The notes under the pieces: generated by a model
What the model saw: the letters and a program-made list of their open reading frames with translations, nothing else
What the model was told of the DNA's origin: nothing
The model's database searches: none
From: JAGWBF01 sp965116325
GTDB taxonomy: Bacteria > Chloroflexota > Dehalococcoidia > Lucifugimonadales > JAGWBF01
NCBI GenBank assembly: GCA_965116325.1
Contig: OZ220675.1
Coordinates: 124,001 to 188,000 of the forward strand
DNA length: 64,000 bases
Direction of reading: 5' to 3'
Shown here: positions 34,982 to 43,401 of the stretch, one piece after another
Layout of the letters: every line of letters begins with the position of its first letter
Numbering within the stretch: the first letter of the stretch is position 1
Program-made: the position numbers and the translations under genes

Positions 34982-35011
34982 CTGCCAGCGCACCGAGCCC
35001 GGTGCTATAAT
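34982..35011 (+). promoter_or_regulatory. Probable promoter upstream of the LLM remnant
   Basis: A perfect -10 TATAAT (35006-35011) follows CTGCCA (34982-34987, four of six) at 18 bases. A tandem repeat of TGTCTGTTAG twice (35048-35067) lies in the leader. The downstream frame is only 45 codons, so this looks like the promoter of a formerly full-length gene. Apart from the tRNA promoter and leader hairpin I see nothing else in the rest of the 34.81-35.10 kb gap. Confidence 0.6.
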
Positions 35012-35100
35012 CGCCCGTGACTAAGGGCGTAGGGCGTTCTTGATGCGTGTCTGTTAGTGTCTGTTAGAAGACCGCTTCTAGACGCCGGAGGAGGCTTGCT

Positions 35101-35238
35101 TTGAAGCTTGGAGCGATTTTCCCCCAGACAGAAATCGGCGCCACCCATCTTTCTGTGAACACGATGAACGCTGGCTTCTCTACCGTGAAGGAACACATCG
35201 ATGCGGCGCAGCGAGTCAAAGAGGTTGTCTCAGGATAG
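35101..35238 (+). pseudogene. Internally deleted LLM-class oxidoreductase remnant
   Basis: A 45-aa frame starts at TTG after GGAGGAGG (35087-35094). Its first 13 residues, MKLGAIFPQTEIG, are the typical N-terminus of LLM oxidoreductases. The last 31, from HLSVNTMNAGF to QRVKEVVSG, are the typical C-terminus of the same family. The roughly 250 residues between are missing, and the join is in frame. It therefore looks like the product of one deletion that kept promoter, ribosome site, start and stop. No catalytic barrel remains. Confidence 0.75.
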
Positions 35239-35298
35239 CCTCACCGCTGGCGTCTGGGCCTGTGGATCATTGAAGAACGTCAAGCTAAGGGGGGAGCA

Positions 35299-35646
35299 GT
35301 GCAGATAGTCCGCGTGTACTCAGGCGACGATGGAGAGTCCCATTTCCACGACATGAGCAGGGATGAGCTTGAGGCCTACCTGCCCAAGGAAGGCGTGGGG
35401 CCCATAACGCTCCATCGCCTTAACTCGCCATCGGTCAACGACTTCCACCCCGGACCGCCCAATCCCCAGTACCTGATATTCCTGGCGGGGATAGTTGAAG
35501 TTGAGATAGGGGATGGAAGCATCCGCAGGTTCCTCCCCGGCGACATCATGATCGCAGAGGACTCCACGGGCCACGGGCACATAACCAGGGGCATGGGGGC
35601 CGACCCCAGGGTCTCCTTCCATGTCCAGCTTCCACGTAACAGCTAA
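35299..35646 (+). CDS. Cupin-domain protein
   Basis: This 115-aa small cupin has a GTG start after AAGGGGGG. The beta-barrel core shows YLIFLAGIVEVEIGDGSIRRFLPGDIMIAEDSTGHGH, where the Glu in VEVEIGDG, the Gly in PGD and the final HGH cluster correspond to cupin motifs one and two. The standard metal-binding HxH of motif one is not conserved (PQYLIFL), so metal binding is uncertain. It may be a small isomerase or a sensor-type cupin. It stands alone between the LLM remnant and a convergent acetamidase. Confidence 0.8.
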   Translation: MQIVRVYSGDDGESHFHDMSRDELEAYLPKEGVGPITLHRLNSPSVNDFHPGPPNPQYLIFLAGIVEVEIGDGSIRRFLPGDIMIAEDSTGHGHITRGMGADPRVSFHVQLPRNS

Positions 35647-35699
35647 CCTGGGCAAAACAGGTGCTTGGGGCCATGTCCAGCCGGCGCGAGCGCGCTAGC

Positions 35700-36803
35700 C
35701 TAGTCGGTGAAGATGCCCAGGGGCAGGAAGGCCGTCACAACGAAGTTGGGTACGTCCACCACCTCGCTTACCCGCAGGTCCACGGCCACGCTGCAGATGC
35801 AGTAGGCCTGCTCTCGCGACCAGCCTCGCTCCATCAGAAGCTGGATCATGTTGAGCAGCGCGTTCCGGGAAGCTAGGGAAGCATCCTCCGAGTAGTTCAC
35901 GCCGTCTCGGATAGGCATGCCCGTTGTAGCTAGGAACCGGCCGGAAGTCTCCGTTGGCCCGGCGGGCGGCCGGTCCAGCTCGAATATGGGGAAGCGAATG
36001 CCACGGCGCTCAGCATCGCCCTTGTGAAGATGGAAAGAGACGTGCAAGGTGCAGTCCATCTCCACCGCGGTTCCGCAGCACTCCGAGTCTCCCTGGGCGA
36101 AGTGGGCATCCCCCGCCGAGAACAGGGCGCCTTCTACGAACACCGGCAGCAGCAGGCGGCTTCCTGCAGTGAGCTGCTTGATGTCCAGGTTCCCGCCGTG
36201 CTCTCTGGGAGGCACCGTCCTGAGCGCCTGGGAAGCTATCGGTTCTGTTCTGGGTACGGCCCCCGTGGCATCAGGACCCAGAACCGCGCCTCCCCTGCCC
36301 TTCAGGTCCTCCTCCCGGAGGAACACCTCCCGCATAAGGTCATGAGACGGGGCGACACCGATGGTGCCCATGAAGGAAGCGCCGGGTATCCGCACACCGG
36401 GCAGGTCCGACGACGTGGCGTAGCCGCCGGCGATGTCCCATTGCACTATGTAGGGTTCCAGAAACACATCCCGCAGAAACCCGAACCCGGGGATTATGGT
36501 CGTGAACCCCCATGCGGCGGGGTCAATGTGGCGTGTGGTCACCTCCAGCAGGTCGCCCGGCTCAGCTCCCTTTACATAAACGGGACCTGTTAAGGGATGG
36601 ACCACGTTCAGGTCCGCGTTCAGAAGGTCGGTGGCAGTGGACGATGGCGTGACTCCGCCATCGAAAGCGTGGCGGGTCTGGAGCACCACCTCCTCGCCGC
36701 ACTCGGCCTCTACGGCTGGGCGGATGTCGGGGTGCCAGCGGTTGTGCCCTTTTTCCGGCTCATCCCCGCACCGCTTTGAGTAGTCCAGCTCTATGCTCTT
36801 CAT
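35700..36803 (-). CDS. Acetamidase/formamidase family protein
   Basis: This FmdA_AmdA-family amidase is 367 aa from the ATG at 36803 (AGGAGGG seven bases upstream); the open frame upstream is read-through over a neighbour. It hydrolyses small amides such as formamide to acid plus ammonia in relatives. Typical segments are NRWHPDIRPA, HPLTGPVYVKGAEPGDLLEV, FMGTIGVAPS and the SAGDAHFAQGDSECCGTAVE core. The last part covers the MIQLLMERGWSREQAYCICSVAVDLRVSEVVDVPN segment in pieces. A PIG-L gene lies 76 bases upstream on the same strand. Ammonia or amide use is inference. Confidence 0.9.
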   Translation of the reverse strand: MKSIELDYSKRCGDEPEKGHNRWHPDIRPAVEAECGEEVVLQTRHAFDGGVTPSSTATDLLNADLNVVHPLTGPVYVKGAEPGDLLEVTTRHIDPAAWGFTTIIPGFGFLRDVFLEPYIVQWDIAGGYATSSDLPGVRIPGASFMGTIGVAPSHDLMREVFLREEDLKGRGGAVLGPDATGAVPRTEPIASQALRTVPPREHGGNLDIKQLTAGSRLLLPVFVEGALFSAGDAHFAQGDSECCGTAVEMDCTLHVSFHLHKGDAERRGIRFPIFELDRPPAGPTETSGRFLATTGMPIRDGVNYSEDASLASRNALLNMIQLLMERGWSREQAYCICSVAVDLRVSEVVDVPNFVVTAFLPLGIFTD

Positions 36804-36879
36804 GGGTTTCCCTCCTGAAGTTGCTTGAGAACTCGACGGCCCTATTGCCCTATTTGAAGTGGCTACGTAACCGGGGGAT

Positions 36880-37596
36880 CTAGTCTCCCCAGGGGGGTTG
36901 TGGCTCGAAATGGAGCACCCTGAAGGCTTCGGCGAAAGGCAGGCCCACCCGCTCTCCGACGTTCTGGGAGCGGGCCCTGATCCTGTCGCCGCGACCGCTG
37001 GGGTCGTTGATCTGGCTGGCGTGTCTTTTGAGGGCATCAACCTTGCTATCGATGTGCTCGCTGATATCCACGAACAGATCGGGCTCCTCGCTTCCCCAAA
37101 GGTATATCGTGTTGACGAGGTGGGGATAGAGTTTCTCGTCGTGTATCTGCTCGGGAAAGTAGGTAGGCCTCCACGCAAATGAGCACACCGAATCGATGGC
37201 CACCTGTCCGCTGACCCGGTGGTCCCGATGGGTGTGGCCCCGGCTCCTGTAGGGGTCCATGCACATGACCGTATCCGGGCGGTACTTCCTGATGGCCCTC
37301 ACCACCTCGGAGCGAAGCTGGTGGTCATCCTCCAGGGTGCCGTCGGGGTGCTTAAGAAATATCACATCCTTCACTCCCAGGGCCTGGGCTGCATCCAACT
37401 GTTCCTTCTCCCGTATGGCGGCCAGCTTGTCGGAGGCCATGTCGGGGTCGCCGCTGCCCTTGTCGCCATTGGTGCATATCAGGTAGTACACCTCGGCACC
37501 GGCGGCGATCCACTTTGCGGCGGTCCCGCCGCAGCCGCTCTCGGCATCATCGGGATGAGGGGTAACCAAGAGGGCCCTTTGGGGAACTCCTTCCAT
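36880..37596 (-). CDS. PIG-L family deacetylase
   Basis: This second PIG-L/LmbE-type zinc deacetylase is 238 aa. The metal motifs are PHPDDAE at the N-terminus and GHTHRDH near residue 115. It is closer to the canonical motif than the paralogue at 13.9 kb, with which it shares CxDGSKGS/CTNGDKGS-type and FxGYxD/FLKHPDG segments. I take ATG 37596 (GGAGG nine bases upstream); an ATG at 37602 is also possible. The substrate is unknown. It is not near a CysRS or glycosyltransferase gene, so a role with the acetamidase or in general N-acetyl-sugar breakdown is as likely as thiol synthesis. Confidence 0.87.
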   Translation of the reverse strand: MEGVPQRALLVTPHPDDAESGCGGTAAKWIAAGAEVYYLICTNGDKGSGDPDMASDKLAAIREKEQLDAAQALGVKDVIFLKHPDGTLEDDHQLRSEVVRAIRKYRPDTVMCMDPYRSRGHTHRDHRVSGQVAIDSVCSFAWRPTYFPEQIHDEKLYPHLVNTIYLWGSEEPDLFVDISEHIDSKVDALKRHASQINDPSGRGDRIRARSQNVGERVGLPFAEAFRVLHFEPQPPWGD

Positions 37597-37704
37597 GTAC
37601 ATGAACCTCCGCAAACAGGGTGGGGTGACGGTCCGGTTGACGCTGTCAGATGCCTGTAGTGTAATTGCTCCAAGGAACAGTCAATCTACTATAGGAGTAT
37701 AAGC

Positions 37705-38043
37705 ATGGCGTTGAAAAGGTGCATCCTGGAAATGGGAATGGGTGTTGACCTGCACGGCAAGGACTTTACCAAGGCGGCCCAGCGGGCTGTGCAGAACGCC
37801 CTGTGGCACAACAGCCTCACCTTCCCGCGCCACTTCGGCAACGGAGCTGATTCGATGCGGGTCGATGTGACCATCGCCGTCTCGGACCCCGGCGCCGTTG
37901 ACGGTAATGCTGTTCTGAGCGTCCTGCCCTACGGCGACAAGTACATTAATGTGGTCAAGGGCGGGCTGGATGTCCCCAACGAGGATGGCACCGACCACAC
38001 TGTCATCGCCAATGCCGCCGTGGTTGTGAGCCTGGATGTGTAG
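37705..38043 (+). CDS. Lin0512-family protein, function unknown
   Basis: This 112-aa protein matches the Lin0512 family (TIGR02058): ILEMGMGVDLHGKDFTKAAQRAVQNAL, then VDVTIAVSDPGAVDGNAVLSVLPYG and GLDVPNEDG. The family forms small alpha/beta domains of unknown biochemical role, often beside molybdenum hydroxylase or amidohydrolase genes. AGGAG seven bases before the ATG supports the start. It faces away from the PIG-L gene and converges on the molybdenum hydroxylase large subunit, 40 bases apart. Confidence 0.8.
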   Translation: MALKRCILEMGMGVDLHGKDFTKAAQRAVQNALWHNSLTFPRHFGNGADSMRVDVTIAVSDPGAVDGNAVLSVLPYGDKYINVVKGGLDVPNEDGTDHTVIANAAVVVSLDV

Positions 38044-38083
38044 CACTCGCTGAACGGTCTCATGGCGGTTAAGGCCTGACCCT

Positions 38084-40435
38084 TCAGCGTCCCCCGGCTT
38101 CCTGTAGGAGCTTCCACACCTTCTCCGACCTGATGGGCACGTCGATGTGCACCGCCCCCATGCCCACGACAGACAGGGCATCGGCGACCGCACTAACGAT
38201 GGTTGGGGTCGATGCTATGGTTGCCATCTCCCCGATCCCCTTTACGCCCAGGGGATTGACGTGAGTGCTCGTTTCCGTGCGGTCCAGGATGAATTCGGGG
38301 AACTCCTCGGCAAAGGGCATGGCGTAGTCCATGAAGCTTCCGGTCAGGAGCTGGCCGCTGTCGTCCCAGAGGGCACCTTCCAGCAAGGCTTGTCCTGCAC
38401 CCTGGACGATGCCCCCGTGCACTTGACCTTCCACCAGCATCGGGTTGATGACGGAGCCGCAGTCGTCGATGGCGACGTACTTGGTTAGCTGAACCTCTCC
38501 CGTCTCCTTGTCGATCTCCACCTGCGCTACGTGGGTGCTGAAGGGGAAGGTCAGCCCCTCAGGCTCCCAGAAGGACGTGGCCTCCAACCCTCGCTCTATG
38601 TCCGATGGAAGGCTTGTCCCGCTGTAGGCTTCCCGGGCTACGTCCGCCCAAGTGACGGACCGGTCTTGCACATCTTCAGCGCGGAAAAGGCCGCCTTCCA
38701 GCAGCACTGCCTCAGGGGTGGTGTCCAATAGCACAGAGGCGATCTCTTTGGCCTTCTGGGCAACCTGGGCTGTTGCCGTGACCAGGGCGCTGCCCCCGAC
38801 GGCCATGGAGCGGCTGCCCGATGTGCCCCCGCCCCTGGGCACAACCGATGTATCCCCGTGGACTATCGTCACCGAATCCATTGGGACGCCAAGTTGGTCG
38901 GCGGCGAGCTGGGCGAAGGCCGTTTCCTCCCCCTGCCCGTGGGGTGAAGACCCTGTGAAGACGGTTACCCCTGCGGTAGAGTCCATACGCACGGTTGCAC
39001 TTTCGAAGCCCGAGAGGCCGCCCATGGCAGCCGCCGGGCCGAAGCCGCACACCTCGACGGTCGTGGTTATGCCAATGCCGATGATCCTGCCTTCCCGGCG
39101 GGCGCGTTCCTGCTCCCGGCGCATGCCGTAGTAGTCGGAGGCTTCGATGGCCTTGTCCATGCTGGCCTGGTAGTCGCCGCTGTCGTAGACCATGCCTGTG
39201 GGGGTTTCGTAAGGGAAGGCGTCTTTGTCTATGAAGTTCTTACGCCGTATCTCCACAGGGTCCATTCCCAAAGCGCCCGCAACCAGGTCCACCACGCGCT
39301 CGATTATGTAGGCCCCCTCGGGCCTGCCCGCTCCCCGATAGGCATCGTAGGGCACCTTGTTGGTGAACACGCCGTAGGTGGTCCACTCGATGTTCCTGAA
39401 GGCGTACACCCCTGGGGCCATGGAAGGCGTGAGAGTGGGAATTGCGTGGGACAGCACCTGGCAGTAGGCCCCCAGGTCGGCGTAGATTTTGAGCTTCAGT
39501 CCCAGGATGGTGCCGTCCTTCTTGTAGGCCGCCTCGACGAACTGCACTTGCCCGCGCCCGTGGCTGGTGGAGATGAAGTTCTCCTGGCGGCTCTCCGTCC
39601 ACTTCACCGGGCGGCCCAAGCGCATGGACAAGAGGGAGGCGATGATGCTCTCCGAGTAGGTGTTGATCTTGCATCCGAAGGCGCCACCAACGTCGATGGC
39701 TACCACCCGCAGCTTGCTCTCGCTGATCCCCAGCATCCGGGCTACGATGGAGCTTTCCGTGTGAGGGTTCTGGGTTGTGACCCACAAGGTCAGGTCCTTG
39801 GACGAAGGCTGGTAGGATGCCAGTACCGCCCTGGGTTCCATGGGGTTGGGGACCAGGCGGGGCTGCTCCATCCGCACCGAGAGAACGGCATCGGCGTCCG
39901 CGAAGGCTTTGTCCGGGTCTCCCGACTTCCCCGATGCTTCGTAGCACAGGTTGGTGCCGATGTGTTCGTGGACCAGCGGAGCATCGGGTGACGCCGATCT
40001 TTCCAGGTCAACGGCTGCCGGCAGCACCTCATAGTCCACGTCTATCAGGTCCAAAGCATCCCTGGCTGCGCTGGGCGAGTCCGCCACCACGACAGCCACC
40101 GGTTCTCCTACATAGCGCACGACGTCGGCAGCCATGGGCCACCGGTCGATCACGTGCATCTCGCCCAGGATGGCAAAGAGGGGGAAGGGTACCTTGCACT
40201 GGGCGTTGATGTCCCCGCCCGCCAGTACATCGATGACTCCGGGGCTTTGCTTCGCCTGGGAGATGTCTATGCCCCTGATGCGGGCATGGCCGTGGGGGCT
40301 TCGGAGCACTTCCATGTGTGTAGTGCCCCTGAGCTGGACGTCATCGGTGTAGGACCCGGCGCCTGTGATCATCCGGGGGTCTTCGGTGCGCTTGACCCTT
40401 GCCCCGACCATCTTGGAAACCTGCCCCATTGACAT
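38084..40435 (-). CDS. Molybdenum hydroxylase large subunit, form II CoxL-like
   Basis: This is a molybdopterin-binding catalytic subunit, 783 aa. VGARVKRTEDPRMITG and GAGSYTDDVQL are the opening of CoxL-type subunits, with DVGGAFGCK near residue 265 and the active-site loop AYRGAGRPEGAY. That loop is the form II type, whose substrates are disputed; it lacks the CSFR of form I CO dehydrogenase. The catalytic Glu lies in GVKGIGEMATIAS. Unlike the first set at 1-3.8 kb, no medium (FAD) or small (2Fe-2S) subunit is adjacent, so partners must be elsewhere or shared. Confidence 0.9.
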   Translation of the reverse strand: MSMGQVSKMVGARVKRTEDPRMITGAGSYTDDVQLRGTTHMEVLRSPHGHARIRGIDISQAKQSPGVIDVLAGGDINAQCKVPFPLFAILGEMHVIDRWPMAADVVRYVGEPVAVVVADSPSAARDALDLIDVDYEVLPAAVDLERSASPDAPLVHEHIGTNLCYEASGKSGDPDKAFADADAVLSVRMEQPRLVPNPMEPRAVLASYQPSSKDLTLWVTTQNPHTESSIVARMLGISESKLRVVAIDVGGAFGCKINTYSESIIASLLSMRLGRPVKWTESRQENFISTSHGRGQVQFVEAAYKKDGTILGLKLKIYADLGAYCQVLSHAIPTLTPSMAPGVYAFRNIEWTTYGVFTNKVPYDAYRGAGRPEGAYIIERVVDLVAGALGMDPVEIRRKNFIDKDAFPYETPTGMVYDSGDYQASMDKAIEASDYYGMRREQERARREGRIIGIGITTTVEVCGFGPAAAMGGLSGFESATVRMDSTAGVTVFTGSSPHGQGEETAFAQLAADQLGVPMDSVTIVHGDTSVVPRGGGTSGSRSMAVGGSALVTATAQVAQKAKEIASVLLDTTPEAVLLEGGLFRAEDVQDRSVTWADVAREAYSGTSLPSDIERGLEATSFWEPEGLTFPFSTHVAQVEIDKETGEVQLTKYVAIDDCGSVINPMLVEGQVHGGIVQGAGQALLEGALWDDSGQLLTGSFMDYAMPFAEEFPEFILDRTETSTHVNPLGVKGIGEMATIASTPTIVSAVADALSVVGMGAVHIDVPIRSEKVWKLLQEAGGR

Positions 40436-40514
40436 AATCTAGTCCTTATTTTAAGCGGTTTTTGGGTTTCTTGCGCTCTTCCGCAGGCCCACCGTCAATA
40501 CTCCGTCTTATTGC

Positions 40515-41471
40515 TCAGGTGGCCGCGATCGACATGCTCGAGGGGTCATGGCCCATAGCTGCCAGGAGGCGCGTGCATTCCTCCACCATGTTTTGGGCGG
40601 AGAAGTGGACATTCAAGTAAAGCCCGTTCGATAGCTGGGCGGGAAACCGAAATCTCGTTCCACTAGGATGCTGTGGCTGAGTGTTGACGATACAGCGCCC
40701 GGAAGGATTATTGGTACGCAAGACCGGACACTTACCTTGTGTCAGTTCTCCTCTACCGATTAGCCATTCGGCGACTTGTTTGAACAAGGAACGCCAGGAG
40801 TTGATGGGCAATTCTGACCCATCGGGTAGTCGTACATGGGATGGCTTGGTGTTTTTCCCTACAACGTAGCCCTTTAGGGCCGTCCAGCCATCGGCTTTTG
40901 CAACAGGTACCTGCACCGGCTCCTTTGAAGGTGTGAACTCCGCTCGAGCCTCTGAAATCAGCGGCCAGAAGAGAGGCTGGGCTGCTGTCATAGGTTTAAT
41001 CGTGGTAAGGTTGAGATTCCAAAGTAAGAGGAACTGCAATGCACCTTGCGGCGACGGCGCCTTGCTGATGGTTACGTCCAGGATCAGTCGGTCCTCTAGC
41101 GGTTTGGGATCAAAAACCGTGAAAAGCTCCCAACTGTCGCCATCGGTAAGTCCGGCATATGGCACCCCGGACTGGTTAGCATAGGTAACTATCTGGTTGC
41201 GGTGAGCCTTTAGTGGTTCACCTAGTTTCTTTGCTTCAACAAAGGCGGCCGGTTTCCCCTCGGCATTGAGCAATGCATAGTCAGGTTTACCCCCGCTGAT
41301 TTCGTATTCAGGGGTAACCAATCCGGGGTCTGCCACATCCCACCCCAAGGCAGCCAAAAGGGGGTCAATTAGCGAAACCCGTGTGCGAATCTCATTTCTT
41401 TGAAGATCTGTTCGATGGTGCTCGATACGAGACTTCAGGGTATCAATAACCGCGACTAGATCATCCAGCAA
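40515..41471 (-). CDS. Stand-alone type I restriction HsdR-N-like nuclease domain protein
   Basis: This 318-aa protein resembles the N-terminal nuclease domain of type I restriction HsdR subunits. RNEIRTRVSLIDPLLAALGWD and EYEISGGKPDYALLNAEGKPAAFVEAKK give a PD-(D/E)xK site: Glu near the front, PDYAL and VEAKK. No helicase domain is fused, and no hsdM, hsdS or methyltransferase gene is nearby. The base composition looks lower in GC than the flanking catabolic genes, a hint of acquisition. A C-terminal region (WRSLFKQVAEWLIGRGEL) is not recognised. It may be a degraded or solitary defence gene. Confidence 0.8.
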   Translation of the reverse strand: MLDDLVAVIDTLKSRIEHHRTDLQRNEIRTRVSLIDPLLAALGWDVADPGLVTPEYEISGGKPDYALLNAEGKPAAFVEAKKLGEPLKAHRNQIVTYANQSGVPYAGLTDGDSWELFTVFDPKPLEDRLILDVTISKAPSPQGALQFLLLWNLNLTTIKPMTAAQPLFWPLISEARAEFTPSKEPVQVPVAKADGWTALKGYVVGKNTKPSHVRLPDGSELPINSWRSLFKQVAEWLIGRGELTQGKCPVLRTNNPSGRCIVNTQPQHPSGTRFRFPAQLSNGLYLNVHFSAQNMVEECTRLLAAMGHDPSSMSIAAT

Positions 41472-41530
41472 AGTAGTCCTCCTCGACTATGCCCCGTTGG
41501 CCGTCTAGAGGGAATTAGACGCATTAGCCG

Positions 41531-41992
41531 CTACGACGCCTTCTGTCCTGCGGGGGTGGGCAGGGACTCTTCGCCGGATGTGCCGACCCAGCCCACTTGG
41601 GAGATGTCGATGACCACGCCGTCGGGGGCGTTGTACTTCACTTCGACGTTGGCGTGGTGGGAGCTATCCATCCCGATGCCCAAGGCTGCGTTGATGTCTT
41701 CCCTGGGCGGGAAGTTGGCTTCCTCGAGCTTGGCCTTCACCTCATCAGCATCCTCCACCTGGAAGCCGATGTGGTGGATTCCGCTGTAGCCTCGGCCCCG
41801 CTCGGCGCCTGCCACCTGATCGTTCTTGAAGTTCAGGATCGCCAGGTTGATGTTGCCGTCACTCAGGTAGTAGCCGGTGGCGTTCTTGGTGTCCAGCTTC
41901 TGGATCTCCCTGAGGCCGAGGACATCGACGTAGAACCGGGCGGTGGCGTCCACATCCTGGGTGGAGATTGCGATGTGCTTGATCTTGTTCAT
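41531..41992 (-). CDS. VOC-superfamily (glyoxalase-like) protein
   Basis: This 153-aa vicinal-oxygen-chelate protein starts at ATG 41992 after GGAAGGAAGAAAA. IKHIAISTQDVDATARFYVDVLGLREIQ is the family opening with its metal His, and GIHHIGFQVEDADEVKAKLEEA is the second module. Members include methylmalonyl-CoA epimerase, glyoxalase I and ring-cleaving dioxygenases; none can be chosen firmly, though the size and the HHIGF strand fit epimerase-like or unassigned lyases. It is divergent from rex, with the promoter at 42151-42179 between them. Confidence 0.87.
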   Translation of the reverse strand: MNKIKHIAISTQDVDATARFYVDVLGLREIQKLDTKNATGYYLSDGNINLAILNFKNDQVAGAERGRGYSGIHHIGFQVEDADEVKAKLEEANFPPREDINAALGIGMDSSHHANVEVKYNAPDGVVIDISQVGWVGTSGEESLPTPAGQKAS

Positions 41993-42150
41993 TTTTCTTC
42001 CTTCCTGTACTTGTGATTTGTGTCCCACGATACCACGTTGGCTGTTGCATCGCCAGCCTGATGCCTGGGGCCTTGTCTGGCCTGCCCGATGGCCCTGGGC
42101 ACTGAAGGGCCTCGTAGGGACAAAGCTACGATATAAGGTAGGCATTCTAG

Positions 42151-42179
42151 TTGACTGTGAAATTATGCACTAATAGAAT
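42151..42179 (+). promoter_or_regulatory. rex promoter with a Rex-operator-like site in the spacer
   Basis: TTGACT (42151-42156) and TAGAAT (42174-42179) are 17 apart, both five of six matches. The 18-mer CTGTGAA-ATTA-TGCACTA (42155-42172) fills the spacer and matches the Rex site TTGTGAA-N4-TTCACAA at 11 of 14 half-site positions, suggesting autoregulation by NADH-responsive Rex. Confidence 0.72.
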
Positions 42180-42299
42180 ATGCTCGCCGCCCGGACTGAA
42201 ACGTTGGACCCCCTGCAAGGTGGCTTGCATGATCCTTGAAAGTAACCCCGGCCTGCCTTTAGTTGTGCATCATTCTACTCCCAGGAGGGAGTGCACCTC

Positions 42300-42965
42300 A
42301 TGGTAACCCGTGGAAGCTCACCCATGGGCATGCCTCCCGGCGTCCCTGAGGTGGTGGTCATGCGTCTCCCTCAGTACATCCGCATCCTATCGGATATGCT
42401 TGCCCGCGGAGTCGAGATGGTCAGCTCCCAGCAGCTTGGAGAGATGCTCCAGGTTACCCCGGCCCAGATACGCAAGGACCTCAGCTATTTCGGGCGTTTC
42501 GGCAAGCAGGGACGGGGATATAACGTTCAGGGTCTGTTGGCTGAGCTTAAGGACATCATGGGGCTGGATAGGCGGTGGAACGTTGGGCTGGTCGGAGTTG
42601 GACGTCTGGGCAGGGCTATCCTGAGCTATCCCGGCTTCGCTCCCGAAGGCTTTCACATCATTGCGGCCTTCGACTCGGACCCGAACCTGGTTGGCAGGGT
42701 GATAGGCAACTTGAACGTCCAGTCCATGAACGAGCTGGATAAGGCTGTGAAGGAGCTGGACATCAGCATCGGAATTGTTGCTGTTCCTAGCCGCTATGCC
42801 CAGGCAGTCATCGACAGGTTGATGGACTGCGGCATCAAGGCCATTCTGAGCTACGCCCCGATTGCGCCTCAGGGTCAGGCAGGGGTGAAGATACGGAACA
42901 TCGACCCGGTGCTGTCGCTGCAGACGATGACCTTCTACCTGTCCAACGATTCGGAAGCGAGTTAG
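42300..42965 (+). CDS. rex: Redox-sensing transcriptional repressor Rex
   Basis: Rex binds DNA when NAD+ is high and releases it when NADH rises, controlling respiratory and fermentative genes. The N-terminal winged-helix domain (LPQYIRILSDMLARGVEMVSSQQLGEM..QIRKDLSYFGRFG) and the Rossmann domain (NVGLVGVGRLGRAIL) are complete, with the C-terminal domain-swapped helix. The protein is 221 aa from the ATG at 42300, AGGAGG at 42283-42288. A GTG at 42291 is possible but too close to the ribosome site. It overlaps atpC tail to tail by four bases, and the ATP synthase promoter carries a matching Rex site. Confidence 0.94.
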   Translation: MVTRGSSPMGMPPGVPEVVVMRLPQYIRILSDMLARGVEMVSSQQLGEMLQVTPAQIRKDLSYFGRFGKQGRGYNVQGLLAELKDIMGLDRRWNVGLVGVGRLGRAILSYPGFAPEGFHIIAAFDSDPNLVGRVIGNLNVQSMNELDKAVKELDISIGIVAVPSRYAQAVIDRLMDCGIKAILSYAPIAPQGQAGVKIRNIDPVLSLQTMTFYLSNDSEAS

Positions 42966-43393
42966 CCTTGGGCGGGCGGCCTTTCCCGGCTTCTACGCCG
43001 TCGAGCGACGCGCAGCCGGGTTTCTGCTCTCCGCACAGCGGCCAGAGCTTGGCCTAGCTCCAGGTCCGACACCCGTGACTCGATGAGGGCTTGGGCCTGC
43101 TCCATCGCCTGCCTTGCCCGCTCTTCGTCGATCTCTTCGGACGGCTCGGCGGCATCGGCAAGTATAGTCACCTGGTTGCCCATAACCTCAAGGAAACCCC
43201 CGCTGACGGCCAAGTATGTCTCCTCTCCGTTCTTGCGGATGGTTATCTCGCCGGGCTGGAGGGCGGTCATGAGGGGAGCGTGGTTGGGCAGGATGCTAAG
43301 CTCCCCGTCCAGGCCGGGCGCCACCAGTACATCAACTTCGTCGGCGAAGGTGCGCCTCTCGGCGGTGGTGATTTCCAGGTACATCGTGGCCAT
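42962..43393 (-). CDS. atpC: ATP synthase epsilon subunit
   Basis: Epsilon joins the central stalk and inhibits hydrolysis. LEITTAERRTFADEVDVLVAPGLDGELSILPNHAPL is the N-terminal beta-sandwich, and the C-terminal helices (EEIDEERARQAMEQAQALIE) are present; 143 aa is normal. It is the last gene of the nine-gene atp operon and ends four bases into the 3' end of convergent rex, so the two transcripts overlap. Confidence 0.95.
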   Translation of the reverse strand: MATMYLEITTAERRTFADEVDVLVAPGLDGELSILPNHAPLMTALQPGEITIRKNGEETYLAVSGGFLEVMGNQVTILADAAEPSEEIDEERARQAMEQAQALIESRVSDLELGQALAAVRRAETRLRVARRRRSRERPPAQG

Positions 43394-43401
43394 GGAAAGA
43401 C

